64,000 nt of DNA from Setoptus koraiensis (taxonomy: Eukaryota > Arthropoda), in contig CM106585.1 in assembly GCA_048013815.1 (NCBI GenBank), forward strand, positions 23,064,001-23,128,000, read 5' to 3'. Each line of letters begins with the position of its first letter. Within the stretch, counting starts at the first letter, position 1. Position numbers and translations under genes: made by a program. Below are positions 1 through 63,294 of the stretch, one piece after another. The notes below the pieces were generated by a model, which saw only the letters and a program-made list of their open reading frames with translations, was not told the origin of the DNA and did no database searches.

Positions 1-2313
1 CATGGTTATCATTTGCTATTACATTGTATACATATGCTGCACTATTGCTTCATACAATGCTTCAACAATCATATTACACATCAGTATAATGAATTCCTTC
101 TTCACTGAGAGAGAGAGAGTCCTTAAATCGACAATGGCAAGATGATGTGCTTTCGAATCCGTCCATGACAATTTATAATGCATAATAGCGTCATATAACT
201 AAATGGTTGTGGCTACCCTCTCTATGAATCTCATCTTTTAATTATTGCTCCCGGTCCAGTAGATCGGTGCAATCCTGAATCGCCCAGCAAGCGATACTAG
301 CAAGCGATCAGCAATATCAATTATAATATCATGGCTATATCATGTTGATGTTGCATGGGTAGTCTTGAATATTTTGAAAAAGCAAAGATATTTCCGTAAT
401 AATTATACCAAGTTAATACGAATTATACCAAAATAATTGATTGTTTCGGTGTCTGGTGGAATCGTAAGCCCATTAATACTCATACTAATAATCATGAAAT
501 TAATCAGTCTAAATGTTTGCCCTGTAATGTTGCACTTCCAGTGTTGATAGGCAACTTTGGCTTCCGTTGTTTTATGTTGTATCTTGCATAAACGTTGATT
601 GTCAATCGCATAATTACATATGTAATAGTCAGTTGAGCTAAGCAACCATTGATGATTACATGTAAATATAAGACCATGATGCATTAATGATCTAATTGTG
701 TCAGACAGACGCTTTATTCGGGCGCAAAAAAAAGCGATTGAACTTTTTTATTATTTGTTTGCAAATGAACTGAGTCACACTCCTCGGTTCCGAGTGAGAA
801 TCTCCCCCTCAAGAATAACCAATCCGAAGGGGGACTTTTCGAAGAGTCCATATTTGCCGGGAGTGAGGCAGAGGAGATTCTCGGTAGATATGCAATCTAT
901 ATAAACAAATTCATTTAATTCATTCCACCAGCAAGCTCCTATTTGTCTATTTGACTTGGAGCTAGTTCAAGAAATACTCGCAAAGGCGGCGCTTCTTTGA
1001 TTTCTTTTCGTTCCTCGAAGCGGCTCGAGAAGAGCAATTGGTGTCGGTCGGTGAGTGAGTGTGACCAACGCTAAAGAAACTGCCAACCACCCTAATGCAC
1101 CTAGCGTCAAAATTTTTTTCTCATGTCTGTTTCTTATGCAGTGAATATCAAGTTGAGTGAGCCAGCGTGTTGGCAGTGCTTTCACTGGCGTTAAACTTCG
1201 TGCGATGCCAGCACCCCTTGCGGATATCTCTCGAACTGGGTGCAAGTGCATGAGAAAAACATACCAACTGTTGCCAGTTGCACTTTCAGTTTATCAGTCT
1301 ATATCATGATTATTTACTATTTCACCACCGAAAAACAATTTATACCGTCCACATGAATCAAAAATCCACATTGAACCATCAGCACCGATATCGCTATCCG
1401 TGAGGGGAATTTTGTCCGGCCAAATCCGATACACAATTGGACAGGATGCAGTATTTGCCAATAGAAATTCTCTCTAGCCTCTCTAGCCGAAAACAACTGT
1501 GAGAAGATGAATTATAACAAAACAGACATGGTGTATGCAAAGAAAACTGCCACACGAATACATCTATACATTTATTATTGGAACATTGTGATTTGGAAGA
1601 GAAATCTTTCTCGGTTTTCAACAAACAATCTACTCATTTAAGTTACAGCAGAGTTGATCACGTGTCCAACTTATTGAGTTGACATTTGACGAAATCTCTA
1701 GTCCAAATATCAATGCAATGGTGAGATACTTGCGGGTCCATTTTCCCACCTATCGGTGACAGACCGGTCCAAAAAGGCGTAGTATATATCGACTGGCATT
1801 TAGCAAGCTACAGTTTTATTCGAATGTAGCTAAATAGGATGTAAAATACCTTGTGTAATCGTTACTACATAATAGTCTGTGCAAAAGGACAAAGTATCTA
1901 TGCCAGCCATAATTAATCGCAGCCAGGATTGACTTAGGTAAAGGAATATTTAGATCAAGCAAAAAGAGTTTCAAAGAGATTTACGGAGTAACCACCGTTA
2001 ATATTCGAAACCGGTCACAACAATCATTATAATTAGCAGGCAAGACTTCCGTAGAGCAAGGTGACCATAGAACTTGAAAAAAAGGGATTTCTAAATTTTC
2101 ACAATGCAGCAATATATTTTTATGCATCACAGTTGGCTAGAGTCGTCGAACCATTTCGATCGTTTCCTCGGGAAAATCAAGATTATTGATCTATCTAGCT
2201 CATACATGATTATGTCTGCTGTCCATCATTGTTTGTCTCGACAGATCAGTGATACCTTTAAACAAAGGCTTGACTCTAACAACAAACCATATCAGAGGAG
2301 TGTAAGACGAAGA
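1..2313. other. AT-rich intergenic stretch, no gene recognised
   Basis: No open frame here resembles a known family on either strand, and none shows convincing exon boundaries. The only clear structure is the inverted repeat at 796-882. A donor-like GGTGAGTGAGTG near 1049 and an acceptor-like TTTCTTATGCAG near 1130 flank no recognisable coding sequence, so I do not call an exon. Confidence 0.5.
796..882. repeat. Inverted repeat with nested hairpin
   Basis: A perfect 10-bp arm GAGAATCTCC (796-805) pairs with GGAGATTCTC (873-882). Inside it, 832-849 (GGACTTTTCGAAGAGTCC) folds into a second, nearly perfect hairpin with one G-U pair. A run of C at 804-808 could instead pair with G at 829-833. 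It does not match the conserved parts of U1, U2, U4, U5, U6 or 5S RNA as I know them. It could be a structured RNA, a relic of a foldback element, or chance. Confidence 0.45.
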
Positions 2314-2981
2314 TTGGACCGCAAATTACGATTCGTTCTAGAGAAGATCAATAAACTTTAGCGTCACTAGTCAAATTTTACCATAGCGTGATGAGTGAGC
2401 AATTATTGAATCGTCATCACAGACAAACATCTACGCAGCATTGCAACTCTACAAATATAAGCACTAGAATTACTAATGACTTCAAAAAGAATGTCCCTAT
2501 TACGGACGGCGGCAATGAACTTGTTACCGACGAGGCGCCGCAAAACGTCTTGAATTGCTAGATAATCTAGGCGCCGGGGCCAGCGCTCAAATCTAAAAAA
2601 TGCGACATATTCCAACTGGTAGATTATGTGTCATCTAACATATGAGGAGAAGCGGTAATGATGATGAAAACAAACGCATCTATATGGATTTGGGAATATT
2701 ACGCAAATGTCATGATGATAATATTGTCAAATGTCTTGTTAACTTTATTTGTAATACTGAAATTTGGATTTGCATAGAATGACCACATGCTTCGATTCGT
2801 GCTATTTAGAAAACGAAAAAGATCGTTGCCAGGATCCCTTCTGGGTGTCGTTACTTATCCCGCCGCTTTACATTATTTGAAAGAAGATCATGGACTTATT
2901 CATCGCGATGTCAAACCATCTAACATATCGATAAAAGATGAAGGTGTGATAAAATTATGCGACTTCGGCATCAGCGGTCGG
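2314..2981 (+). pseudogene. MAP2K7: Decayed MKK7/hemipterous-like MAP kinase kinase fragment
   Basis: MKK7 activates JNK in the cytoplasm; this copy cannot. Matches to the family appear in order: a pre-kinase segment at 2314-2358 (LDRKLRFVLEKINKL, like the conserved stretch before the MKK7 kinase domain), the glycine-loop region from 2549, MRRSGN plus the following KRI-MDL block (2642-2689), the WICIE hinge (about 2766-2780), the catalytic loop HRDVKPSN (2901-2924), and DFGISGR ending at 2981. It carries in-frame stops at 2594 and 2636 and changes of frame near 2763, 2780 and 2845. Homology stops abruptly after GISGR, so the activation segment and C-lobe are missing. No introns interrupt 2549-2981, which suits a retrocopy, but about 120 unexplained bases lie between 2361 and 2480. 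The family call is firm; the origin is inference. Confidence 0.85.
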
Positions 2982-4400
2982 CGCATCAATATATATACAT
3001 ATATCACAAAATCTATACCATCAATATTTCACAATTGTCAGTGGAATTATAGATTCATGAGTATATGTAAACAAATTCATGTGCAACATTCACGAGGGGG
3101 AGCAATCATTATTATTGTTGTTATTATTAGTGTTATTCGAATATGGCGAGCCATTGAAATGCCAATATAAGGATGTTAGGAAAGAACAGAGAAACAGAGA
3201 AATAACACGTCAACGTCAATCATTATGTTGATGGCGGTCACAAATCATAGACATCATTTGCATCTTGTTCTCAAATAATCTTGACAAGTTTTCTCTCGAA
3301 TGCTCGGTTATGCTTTGCCTACACACATCAAATATATAAAAATATTATCTCACGGATTGTTGCCTATTACTTTAGTATGCGTAAAGCATCAGTATCGGTA
3401 GCGCAAATGGTAGATTGATTATTTGGATCAAGTCCAAGAATGTAATGCAGCAGAGCCATAAGAAATGGATATGCTCATGTACGAAGTATACAAATGTATG
3501 GATGCATGAAATTGTCTCTTCGGTGGTGTTATTATCATGCGATCAATTGATCTATTGAGTGCGTAGAGAGGAAGATTGAGAAAGATTTATTCTATCTTGT
3601 TTGGACGGATATTTATTAGCATGAGCATGTTGTATGAATTCATTCACGCAATATTATTAATATGTAATCTAAATTGTCACGAGAGGGCCATTTAGATCGT
3701 CATATAGATAGATGTTTTTCTATCACACAGAGAGTGCTTAGTCAAATGGTTGTTTGATAGTGGAATAGATTTAGGAGTTACATAAATACATCACAAGAAC
3801 AATGTGGAACTAGTTGGCAGCAAATTGTGGACTAGAAACGACCAATTACTATGCCAATGTCGAGTGAGTGAGAAAAAAGAGATGTAGCATTTCTCGATTC
3901 GATTCCATTCAAATTGATTTGAATTGAATCAGATCGAAGTCTAACATGCCAAATAGAGTGGGATCAAATGGGTCTGGATGACACAAACATTTCTAGTTAG
4001 CCATTGGAGCTGACAAACAGATAAGTAGCGTGAAGAGTGTGCGTTTTGTATACTATTTTCTAAACAGTCTACAGTTGATGTAATCTGCAGCAGTCTCTTT
4101 AAGTTTTGATTTCAATATCAACTTGAAAAAATAAAAGAGACTTACCGAAGAGAGAGCGACATAAATCAACGATGATGGCGAGCCATTCCGAAAGTGCTCT
4201 GTCTATTGCCTATTGATTGCACAGCCGAAGAGATGAGATTATGGTTCGCCAATTAGCTTAATGTTGGATATGTCCGCATAGATATCTCATTTATCTTTGA
4301 TATCATGCGCAAGCAATCTAATTAATTGAATTAATCTGAGTGGTGGTTGTGATGGCCGAGAGCCGAAAAAGCCGGAGAGCGGGAGAGCTCGCGCCAGAGC

Positions 4401-4421
4401 GAGAGAGAGAGAGAGAGAGAA
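4401..4421. repeat. (GA)n microsatellite
   Basis: About ten uninterrupted GA units within a purine-rich stretch. Confidence 0.9.
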
Positions 4422-4750
4422 ATGCCTGGAGAGGGATGAAGAATTTCATTTGCCAATGTCTTGTTTATTGCATGTTTATATGAAAGGTCGTAACATTATT
4501 ATCGCCACGAAGAATCTTGTCGTCTCAGGTGCGTCTATCAAGCCAGTGCCGGCGACACGTTGATTGTCCTCTTTAATTAAGACCAATCAGTAGACATTGT
4601 CGAGAATCGCTTTGATTGTGTGCAAACTGGACGGGCAAAAAATGCCGGTGCTTGTTAGTATGGCCATAGGAGTGCTTTGTTTCTGGCTACCGTGTATATC
4701 CTTATTTTTGGTTTTAATTATTATTATTTCTTATTTGATTATTCTAAACT

Positions 4751-4766
4751 GACCACTATAGTGGTC
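4751..4766. repeat. 16-bp perfect palindrome
   Basis: GACCACTATAGTGGTC is identical to its reverse complement. The core GACCACT recurs near 4979 and in the hairpin at 8184-8223. Confidence 0.7.
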
Positions 4767-6096
4767 GTAGTTGTTAAATGCAAACACCCGCACAAGTTAA
4801 TGTGTGCTGCTGACAAAACTAGATTGACAACATGAATACTGATTTAATTAGTTGATATGAGCAAAGTTATTATCATCATGCTTATATCCGCCACTAGATG
4901 GACTCTCATCGGTTATATCTAGCCACTGTTTGCAAACAGATACCGATCATACCGCCGACCGACCAGTGGCTACATACTGACCACTGGCAAATTTCTGGCA
5001 TATTCTGTCCTATTGCTATCAATATTTATATCTTAGTTGTAGTGGTAGTTAGATGCTAGACGAGATAAGAGTATAGCGTTGGCCGCATGATTATAAGATT
5101 AGAGCAAGAGAGCGAAAAGGGATCCTTTTCATCTTTTTCATTTTCGTTTTCATTTTTGTTTTTGATTTTGATATAATATATATCAAGTAGACGGAGATTT
5201 AGCCAATTTCTCTCATCAAGAAGTCCAACTGATAAAACTATATTTCATATCAACTATACTATCCATTGCTAGTTCAGTTGATTGCAATGGACACATTTAG
5301 TTGGCAAATCTATGAAACTGCAAACCTGTGGTCAAATTGAATTAAATAACGGTAAACAAAGAAGCAAACATATAGCCAATGGGCAACAACTGTGTGTCCA
5401 TCATAACTCTGGTTGTTGATCACGAGAGAGTCACAAAAAGAAAATTGAAATTGTTATCTGGCAGTTTGTTGTTGATTATCATACATTACATGCAATGTTT
5501 GTTTTTCTATTAATCAAATATACACACAAGATTTGGATTTATTTTTCTTTTATGTCTTATTTCTCAAACAAACAATAATCGACTTATGCTTATTATTCCG
5601 ATTGACAAACCGATTGTGAGACAAACCAACAGCGGACAACACTCACAATTGTCAGGTGAAAATGGCAGCCATCAGCTATGATGATGATGTTAATCGATGA
5701 CCATTGAGACCAATATCTCTCTTGTCCGTGAGTTGTCCATTATTGCCTCGAGTGATGATGATTGTTGTTGTTATCTAACGGCTTCTCGGCGTTTCACGTC
5801 TCTCGATAATAATGCAAGCCAACGATGTTCAATTGTGCATAAGTGTGTGTGTGTTTAATTGGCTGGCTGATTGATAGATGATAATAGTAATAGTTACGAT
5901 ATTAATTAATAATGTGTGTCCATGAATGTCTCTACATATACATGTTGTGTGTTTGTGTTGATAATTGGTATTCACAAATAATATACAAATGCCTGATTGG
6001 CGGACAATCAGACAACAAGTGTGTGTATGTGTGTTGTTTTCACGCACTTCCGCTTCCTGTTAAATTATGCTCTTCGTATCATGTATGTGTGGCCCG

Positions 6097-6102
6097 TTTA
6101 TT
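6097..6102 (-). terminator. Poly(A) signal of the FAS1 gene
   Basis: TTTATT on the + strand reads AATAAA on the minus strand, about 65 bases past the FAS1 stop codon at 6167. It is the nearest canonical signal in the right orientation and implies a short 3' UTR. Confidence 0.7.
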
Positions 6103-6166
6103 TGATGTGTGGCTGTGAGTAGTCATAATAAAACTAGATGTTGCTTGTCTGCTTGTAGGTGGCGAT

Positions 6167-58729
<52,563 letters not shown>

Positions 58730-59755
58730 CACAGGCGATTTTTGGTTAGTTGAATTAATTAAGTTGAACATGCTAGTTGACGGTGACGATGATCTAATGC
58801 TGTTTGTATTGGCGCCTCTATTGGTGATAGTTGGCGATAGTGGCGCACTATTATCTATTGTAGCTGTATCTGATTTGTTGTATTTGTAGCTTGCAGCTAA
58901 CTTGTGGTCTGATGTGTGATCTAAATGATGGCAGTTGCTTATTGACATGATGCTGGCGCTATAGCACTAGGACCAGCTCATTGCTGATTGCAGTTGTTTG
59001 TTGTTGTTTGTGGTTGGTTGTTGTTGGTCGTGGTCGGTTGTTGTTGGATGTTGGTTGGTTGTCGTTGGTTCAATGGCGATATATGGCGTGTATGTGGCAG
59101 AATATCGGCCAGATATTGACAATCAAATTGGTTTGTGTGGAACGGATGCTCAGTGAACGGAGTTGTTGCTTCGTCGCCAGTCAAACTACAAATGACACAA
59201 CTTCTCTCGCAACAACATTTACACATATACTCATAGAATTGAGATTTGCAGACGGGCAAAAGTTGAGAGTTGTTTCCCCCTGATTTAGATGGCTTCGTGC
59301 TTGGTTTGGTCAATTCACTTGCGACACCGCGCCAGTCCGGCATGCATCGAAGCGAGCAAATATCCAGCGATGCCGGCGCCATCTACCGAGCTTTCATTAC
59401 AGTCATTGCCACTATGTTCATTTGGCGGCTCGCTTGTATTCAAAAACGCTTGCGCATGCGCAACGTAACGCCATAACCTGATGCGGGCATGGACACGGCA
59501 AAGGATGTTGTGTCGCTCTGTAGCAATTGGCAACAAAGGCAGCGTCGTGCTTGTGGTTGCAGGCAACGCAAATCGCACTCACGGCCTGCGAGCAGCAGCA
59601 GGCCCTCGGTCGCAGCAATGGCAACCAATGTCCTTCACTTGGCTTTTAGCAAGTCGTGCCCCTAGTCACATTTGGCATCATTATACAAAAACAATTGTTA
59701 TATCCGGATATTTTAACGGATTCTTGTTACATTATCCGGGATAATTATCCATTCG
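58730..59755. promoter_or_regulatory. Divergent intergenic region between the FAS1 gene and NDUFB9
   Basis: The first coding exons of the two genes point away from each other, so both promoters should lie here. No TATA box or other core element can be assigned with confidence. A TTGTTG/GGTTGTTGTTGG-rich stretch at about 58990-59070 is the most repetitive part. Part of 58730-58948 is probably FAS1 5' UTR. Confidence 0.45.
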
Positions 59756-59982
59756 GTAAGTAGCTTGGCACCATCAGTGGCAGCGCCAATTAAACACTCA
59801 TGAAATGATGATAGAAAATATTTTTTTGACACCTCTTATGAATTGACTATGATTCGTACAATATCGTACTCTGACATTTTGCATGAAACAACCATCCCAC
59901 TGTACATCAATCCACACCAATCCAATACTAATGATCGCCTCTCAATACGTCTCCTCTCGTCCCACATACCTGCAATTCTCAG
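59756..59982 (+). other. Probable intron in the NDUFB9 5' UTR
   Basis: TTCG|GTAAGTAG at 59755/59756 is a strong donor. CTGCAATTCTCAG|AAT at 59982/59983 is a strong acceptor placed three bases before the NDUFB9 ATG, with a pyrimidine-rich tract before it. The pairing is inference from splice-site quality alone. Confidence 0.6.
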
Positions 59983-59985
59983 AAT

Positions 59986-60516
59986 ATGTCTATATCAAAA
60001 TACAAGCAGCTCACTCCCAGTCATCTACAAAGAGAATATATATCTCATGCTAGAAAAGTGTGCTCCCTCTACAAGAAGGCCGCTAGGGACATCGAGGCAT
60101 GGGAAACAGACTTCTTTGAGGTGAGATTTCAAAAGCTTCAACTCAGAAAGCGTTTTGATGACAACAAGGATATCAAGGATGCAAGAGTTGCTAAAAGGCT
60201 CCTTTTGCAAGGTGAAGCAGAACACGAAAGTATTGCTCACGAGCAGCAACCTATCAAAGCATACGCCAAAGATGGTACTGCCTATGGTCGTAATCTAGAA
60301 TCACCCGATGCCGTTATGGACGCCTATCATCCCCTGGAAAAAGCCCGTTACCCATACTATTTTGCCAAACGTGAGCAACTCAAAGATGAGTACATCAGAC
60401 TGTGGCAAAAGAAGTACAAGGTCCCCTTACCCAAATCAAATTTTGGCAATCCCATATTGCCTGAAGAGCCTGCCAAGTCTACAATGATCCCGGGCGAAAA
60501 GTCCAAGACTCATTGA
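59986..60516 (+). CDS. NDUFB9: NADH dehydrogenase [ubiquinone] 1 beta subcomplex subunit 9 (B22), LYR family
   Basis: An accessory subunit of the membrane arm of mitochondrial respiratory complex I. The uninterrupted frame gives 176 residues, close to the usual 150-180. The LYR-type motif reads VCSLYKKA near residue 27; LYK instead of LYR is normal for this subunit. After a helical region come the conserved DAYHPLEKARYPYYFAKREQ block and a final basic/aromatic helix (IRLWQKKYK). The GTAYGR segment matches the family's GTSYER. The human protein has a long Pro-rich tail after this; here the tail is shorter and ends KSKTH. The ATG follows a good 3' splice site by three bases, fixing the start. 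It converges on NOX5. No canonical AATAAA is visible downstream; the nearest variant, ATTAAA at 60789, overlaps the end of NOX5. Confidence 0.93.
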   Translation: MSISKYKQLTPSHLQREYISHARKVCSLYKKAARDIEAWETDFFEVRFQKLQLRKRFDDNKDIKDARVAKRLLLQGEAEHESIAHEQQPIKAYAKDGTAYGRNLESPDAVMDAYHPLEKARYPYYFAKREQLKDEYIRLWQKKYKVPLPKSNFGNPILPEEPAKSTMIPGEKSKTH

Positions 60517-60732
60517 ACGAGTGCAAATTCTCACAAAAAGGTTAGTATTCTTGATCATTTGGTCCCTCTTGACAAAAATACTATAACGATTAGATTTGAT
60601 GATGATACGTCTTTTTAGACATAGCGAATGAAGCACTTTGATTACCGACTAGAGTCTCTGAGATAATTCTATTCAAAAATTCAAATATGCTCTTCTCAAT
60701 CCTCCGACAAATTTTCTAATAACTATATTCGT

Positions 60733-60738
60733 TTTATT
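60733..60738 (-). terminator. Poly(A) signal of NOX5
   Basis: TTTATT on the + strand is AATAAA on the minus strand, about 52 bases past the NOX5 stop. The convergent NDUFB9 stop is 217 bases further on. Confidence 0.75.
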
Positions 60739-60789
60739 ATTTTCTTATTCTTTAAACAACTGTTACAGTAAATATGTAGTATACGATTA

Positions 60790-62022
60790 TTAAAAAACTT
60801 CCTTTCTAAAATTAAAACCAAATTTGTCACATGATCTGTGCAATAATCTACCCAACTGAGGGCGTCCACAAAAAAACACTGTTACTTTGCCTCTCTTTTG
60901 TTGTTGTATGTTCTCAAAGAGTTCATCCCAATTGGGTCGACCTGCTTTAGTTCGAGTTTTCAAACCTGTAACGAGATCCTTGTTGTTCTTTTCATGCATG
61001 AGGTAAAGGGCTAATTGGATACCTATCGACTTGATTTGAGAGGTTTGCATTGCCGTCAGGTGAATATGGATGTCGAGAAATCTTTCTTCTTGCGGCAAGT
61101 CTGACTGAGTTAGCTCTAAATCGGCGAGCAATTTGATAAACCACTCGAATGATTTTTGATCTCTATTTATCCAAACGAAGTCTACCTTTCTCAAACCAAA
61201 AACGAAGGGGGGCCGATTGTCGAAAAAATTGTGGGTGCATTTTGGACACGTTTGCCTTGCCTTCTGGTAGTGATGAACAATCGATTGGAGAATACTAGCA
61301 AATGGGGTTACTCCTATACCTGTGGCCACTAGGACAGCATGTTCAGTTTTGAATATCTGGCTAGAAGGTGATCCATATGGGCCGTCGATGAATATCTTGA
61401 GTGTATTTGGAGAGACATTTGTGTTGGCCTTTTGGCCAGACTCAAGCTCGTTTGGACCTCGTAATCTGTCGAAGGGTTCCAATTTCAAAGCGACCTGTTG
61501 TGTCTTGCCTTTTTCATTAGTAGCCTGACGTCTTAGGCCCAAATCATCGTCTAGCGCATTGTCAATGCTCATCGAGAACTGGCCCGATTTGATAAAACGT
61601 CTCAAGTGATTTCTGCTTTCCATTCCTTCAAAATGCTGTCTCAATGTTCGTGTCCATTCGCCTACTGCCCTAATATGCAACCATATCACACCCTCTTGCT
61701 CTGGTGCACTACTTATCGTAAATGGATGCCACTCGTACTTGGCTATCTCCGGAATAAGAACATAGATCCAATCTCCCGGATTGTAATCAAAGTTGGCTGG
61801 CCTCCTGATGATTAGTTGAACCACACCAGAGGGTAATGGTACACCCTTGATAATAGTTGTTGGACCGGTTGGTGTTAAATTCCTCATGAAGTATCTCACA
61901 CGATACAAAGTCTCTATGGCGAATATCAAAAAAGGTACTGAGAACCAGATACAGTAACGAGGAGCATGAATGAATAAGAGCACCCAGAACGGAAGGTATA
62001 ATAGATGGCTATAGTAGAAAAG
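60790..62022 (-). CDS. NOX5: NOX5 exon 3 (last heme helices, FAD/NADPH domain)
   Basis: Enters after CCCATGTAG| with LFYYSHLLY, carrying the second heme histidine pair, and runs to the TAA at 60790-60792. It codes for residues 343-752, the whole dehydrogenase domain, without interruption. Confidence 0.94.
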   Translation of the reverse strand, partial: LFYYSHLLYLPFWVLLFIHAPRYCIWFSVPFLIFAIETLYRVRYFMRNLTPTGPTTIIKGVPLPSGVVQLIIRRPANFDYNPGDWIYVLIPEIAKYEWHPFTISSAPEQEGVIWLHIRAVGEWTRTLRQHFEGMESRNHLRRFIKSGQFSMSIDNALDDDLGLRRQATNEKGKTQQVALKLEPFDRLRGPNELESGQKANTNVSPNTLKIFIDGPYGSPSSQIFKTEHAVLVATGIGVTPFASILQSIVHHYQKARQTCPKCTHNFFDNRPPFVFGLRKVDFVWINRDQKSFEWFIKLLADLELTQSDLPQEERFLDIHIHLTAMQTSQIKSIGIQLALYLMHEKNNKDLVTGLKTRTKAGRPNWDELFENIQQQKRGKVTVFFCGRPQLGRLLHRSCDKFGFNFRKEVF

Positions 62023-63294
62023 CTACATGGGAAGATAAATGAAAGATGCATTTGATTAGACTATTGGCTGTATTGACCTGATATGTTTAGGATACCTCAT
62101 CAATCAGGGTTGATTAGTCAATTGGGTGGTAGCATTACCTCAAATCTTCCAAATCTTCTAGCGAATGGTTGGGCTAAGGCCATTACCATCAATATGAAGA
62201 GCAACATCCATCCAGTTAGACAGGCACAACCACCTAACCAGCCTATACCCAGATGGGTGTCGATCAATAGACTTGCTAGTGGGATGTTTTTCTCATAAGA
62301 GACTCTGTTGAAGTTTAGTATGTGTCCTAAGGTGTGTAATACTGCGTTGATCACTATGAGCCAACCAATTAATTTGTGGAAGTAGACGCTGTCATCCAAC
62401 GGTAAATACTGTCCGAATCCTCTACATCTCAGATGATTTATTGATCTGCGACAAACTAATAAAACGATTATTGAACAAAGGAAATTAAGACACTGACCCG
62501 ATGCTCTGGCCAACATCAACCATCCGCATTGTCCCCAATAGGTGACTAATCTGGCCGCAAATAGTGCTACTAGTAAAAGGCATAATGAGCAAAAGAAGCC
62601 GACACGTGCTAAATTGTTGCTGATGTATTCCCATCTGAGCTTATTCAATATTGGCAATCTAGTAGAATATCTGGCAAGTAGAGAATCCCAACAACTGGTA
62701 TTGTTTGTTTTTGCTTTTACACCTGTGTTTGAGCTCGTTAATTGATTGTGGTGCGCTTTTGTCACCAATATCGAGGCTCTTCTTTGTTGATGTTGTTGTT
62801 GCTGTTGTTGTTGAGTGTGAAGGCTGTCCGATGTTGGGCTGGTGGTATTGATTAGAGAGAGCTCATTGATGAGATTCGGTCTCAGCTGAAGAACCTCTCT
62901 GAGATCAGCAATCGATATTGTGTTACGATCAGTGTGATTGGCTTTGTCGAAAACTGCCTCGGCTATTTGTTCTAGATAATTATCAAATTCCAAACCAATG
63001 TCGTTGGCGCACAGTGCAAGAACGTTCTTCAATTCTTCTCGTTCGATCTTGCCATCGCCTGAAATGAAAGTGGACAAAGTAAACAAATGTTTATCAATTA
63101 GTTAATTTAGGTTGATTAGTTGGTGTTTTTACGGCTGATTGGCGTGCTAATCAACAAGATAGAATCAACGTAACAATGATAATCTTACCGTCTGTATCGT
63201 AGAAGTCGAATAGGTTACGTAACTTCTCATCTGCGTTTCCCTCAAATATGTCTTGTATAAAAGACATTTGAGCACTAGTTTTACTCAAAGCCAT
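60790..63294 (-). CDS. NOX5: NADPH oxidase 5 (EF-hand NADPH oxidase; three coding exons)
   Basis: A membrane enzyme that passes electrons from NADPH through FAD and two hemes to oxygen, making superoxide, under calcium control. Exons 63294-63189, 63058-62139 and 62022-60790 join in phase to give 752 residues (human NOX5: 765 in my memory of the family). A canonical EF-hand loop lies at residues 33-44 (D-T-D-G-D-G...E); a second at about 76-87 lacks key acids. A Gln run is at 118-124. Six-helix heme core: histidines 263 and 277 (14 apart) and 348 and 361 (13 apart), the expected heme ligands. FAD motif HPFTISS at 441-447; NADPH motifs DGPYG 555-559, GIGVTPF 577-583 and CGRPQLG 727-733; C-terminus ends in Phe. 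The NOX5-specific CPKC pair lies at 601-604. Only two EF-hands are present where family members usually have four. Confidence 0.95.
62139..63058 (-). CDS. NOX5: NOX5 exon 2 (EF-hands, linker, first transmembrane helices)
   Basis: Enters after TCATTTCAG| to complete the EF-hand GDGKIEREEL, then the degenerate EF-hand, a Gln/Ser/Thr-rich linker, and the helices up to GRFE. The donor is GAG|GTAATG. Introns on its two sides are 130 and 116 nt. Confidence 0.94.
63189..63294 (-). CDS. NOX5: NOX5 exon 1 (first half of the canonical EF-hand)
   Basis: Codes for 35 residues ending LFDFYDTD, with the next Gly split at the donor ACG|GTAAGA. An in-frame TAA lies 18 bases before the ATG with no AG between, so this ATG is the only start for this exon as read. 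The first two EF-hands of the family would have to be encoded in an alternative upstream exon, or have been lost. Confidence 0.85.

Larger units (their letters stand above)
2982..6096. other. Intergenic stretch between the kinase relic and the FAS1 gene 3' end
   Basis: I see no coding sequence in any frame. It holds a (GA)n microsatellite at 4401-4421, a 16-bp perfect palindrome at 4751-4766 (GACCACTATAGTGGTC), a T-rich tract near 5130-5170, and degenerate TG-rich sequence near 5840-6050. A short tRNA A-box-like string sits near 3399, but no B box or cloverleaf could be built around it. Confidence 0.5.

Noticed and set aside
2104-2313. N-terminal part of the MKK7 relic
   Set aside because: The frame is open, but only 2314-2358 shows a defensible match; the rest has no clear likeness, so it was left out of the call.
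3371-3450. tRNA-like A-box string (TAGCGCAAATGGTAGA)
   Set aside because: No matching B box, anticodon stem or acceptor stem could be built around it.
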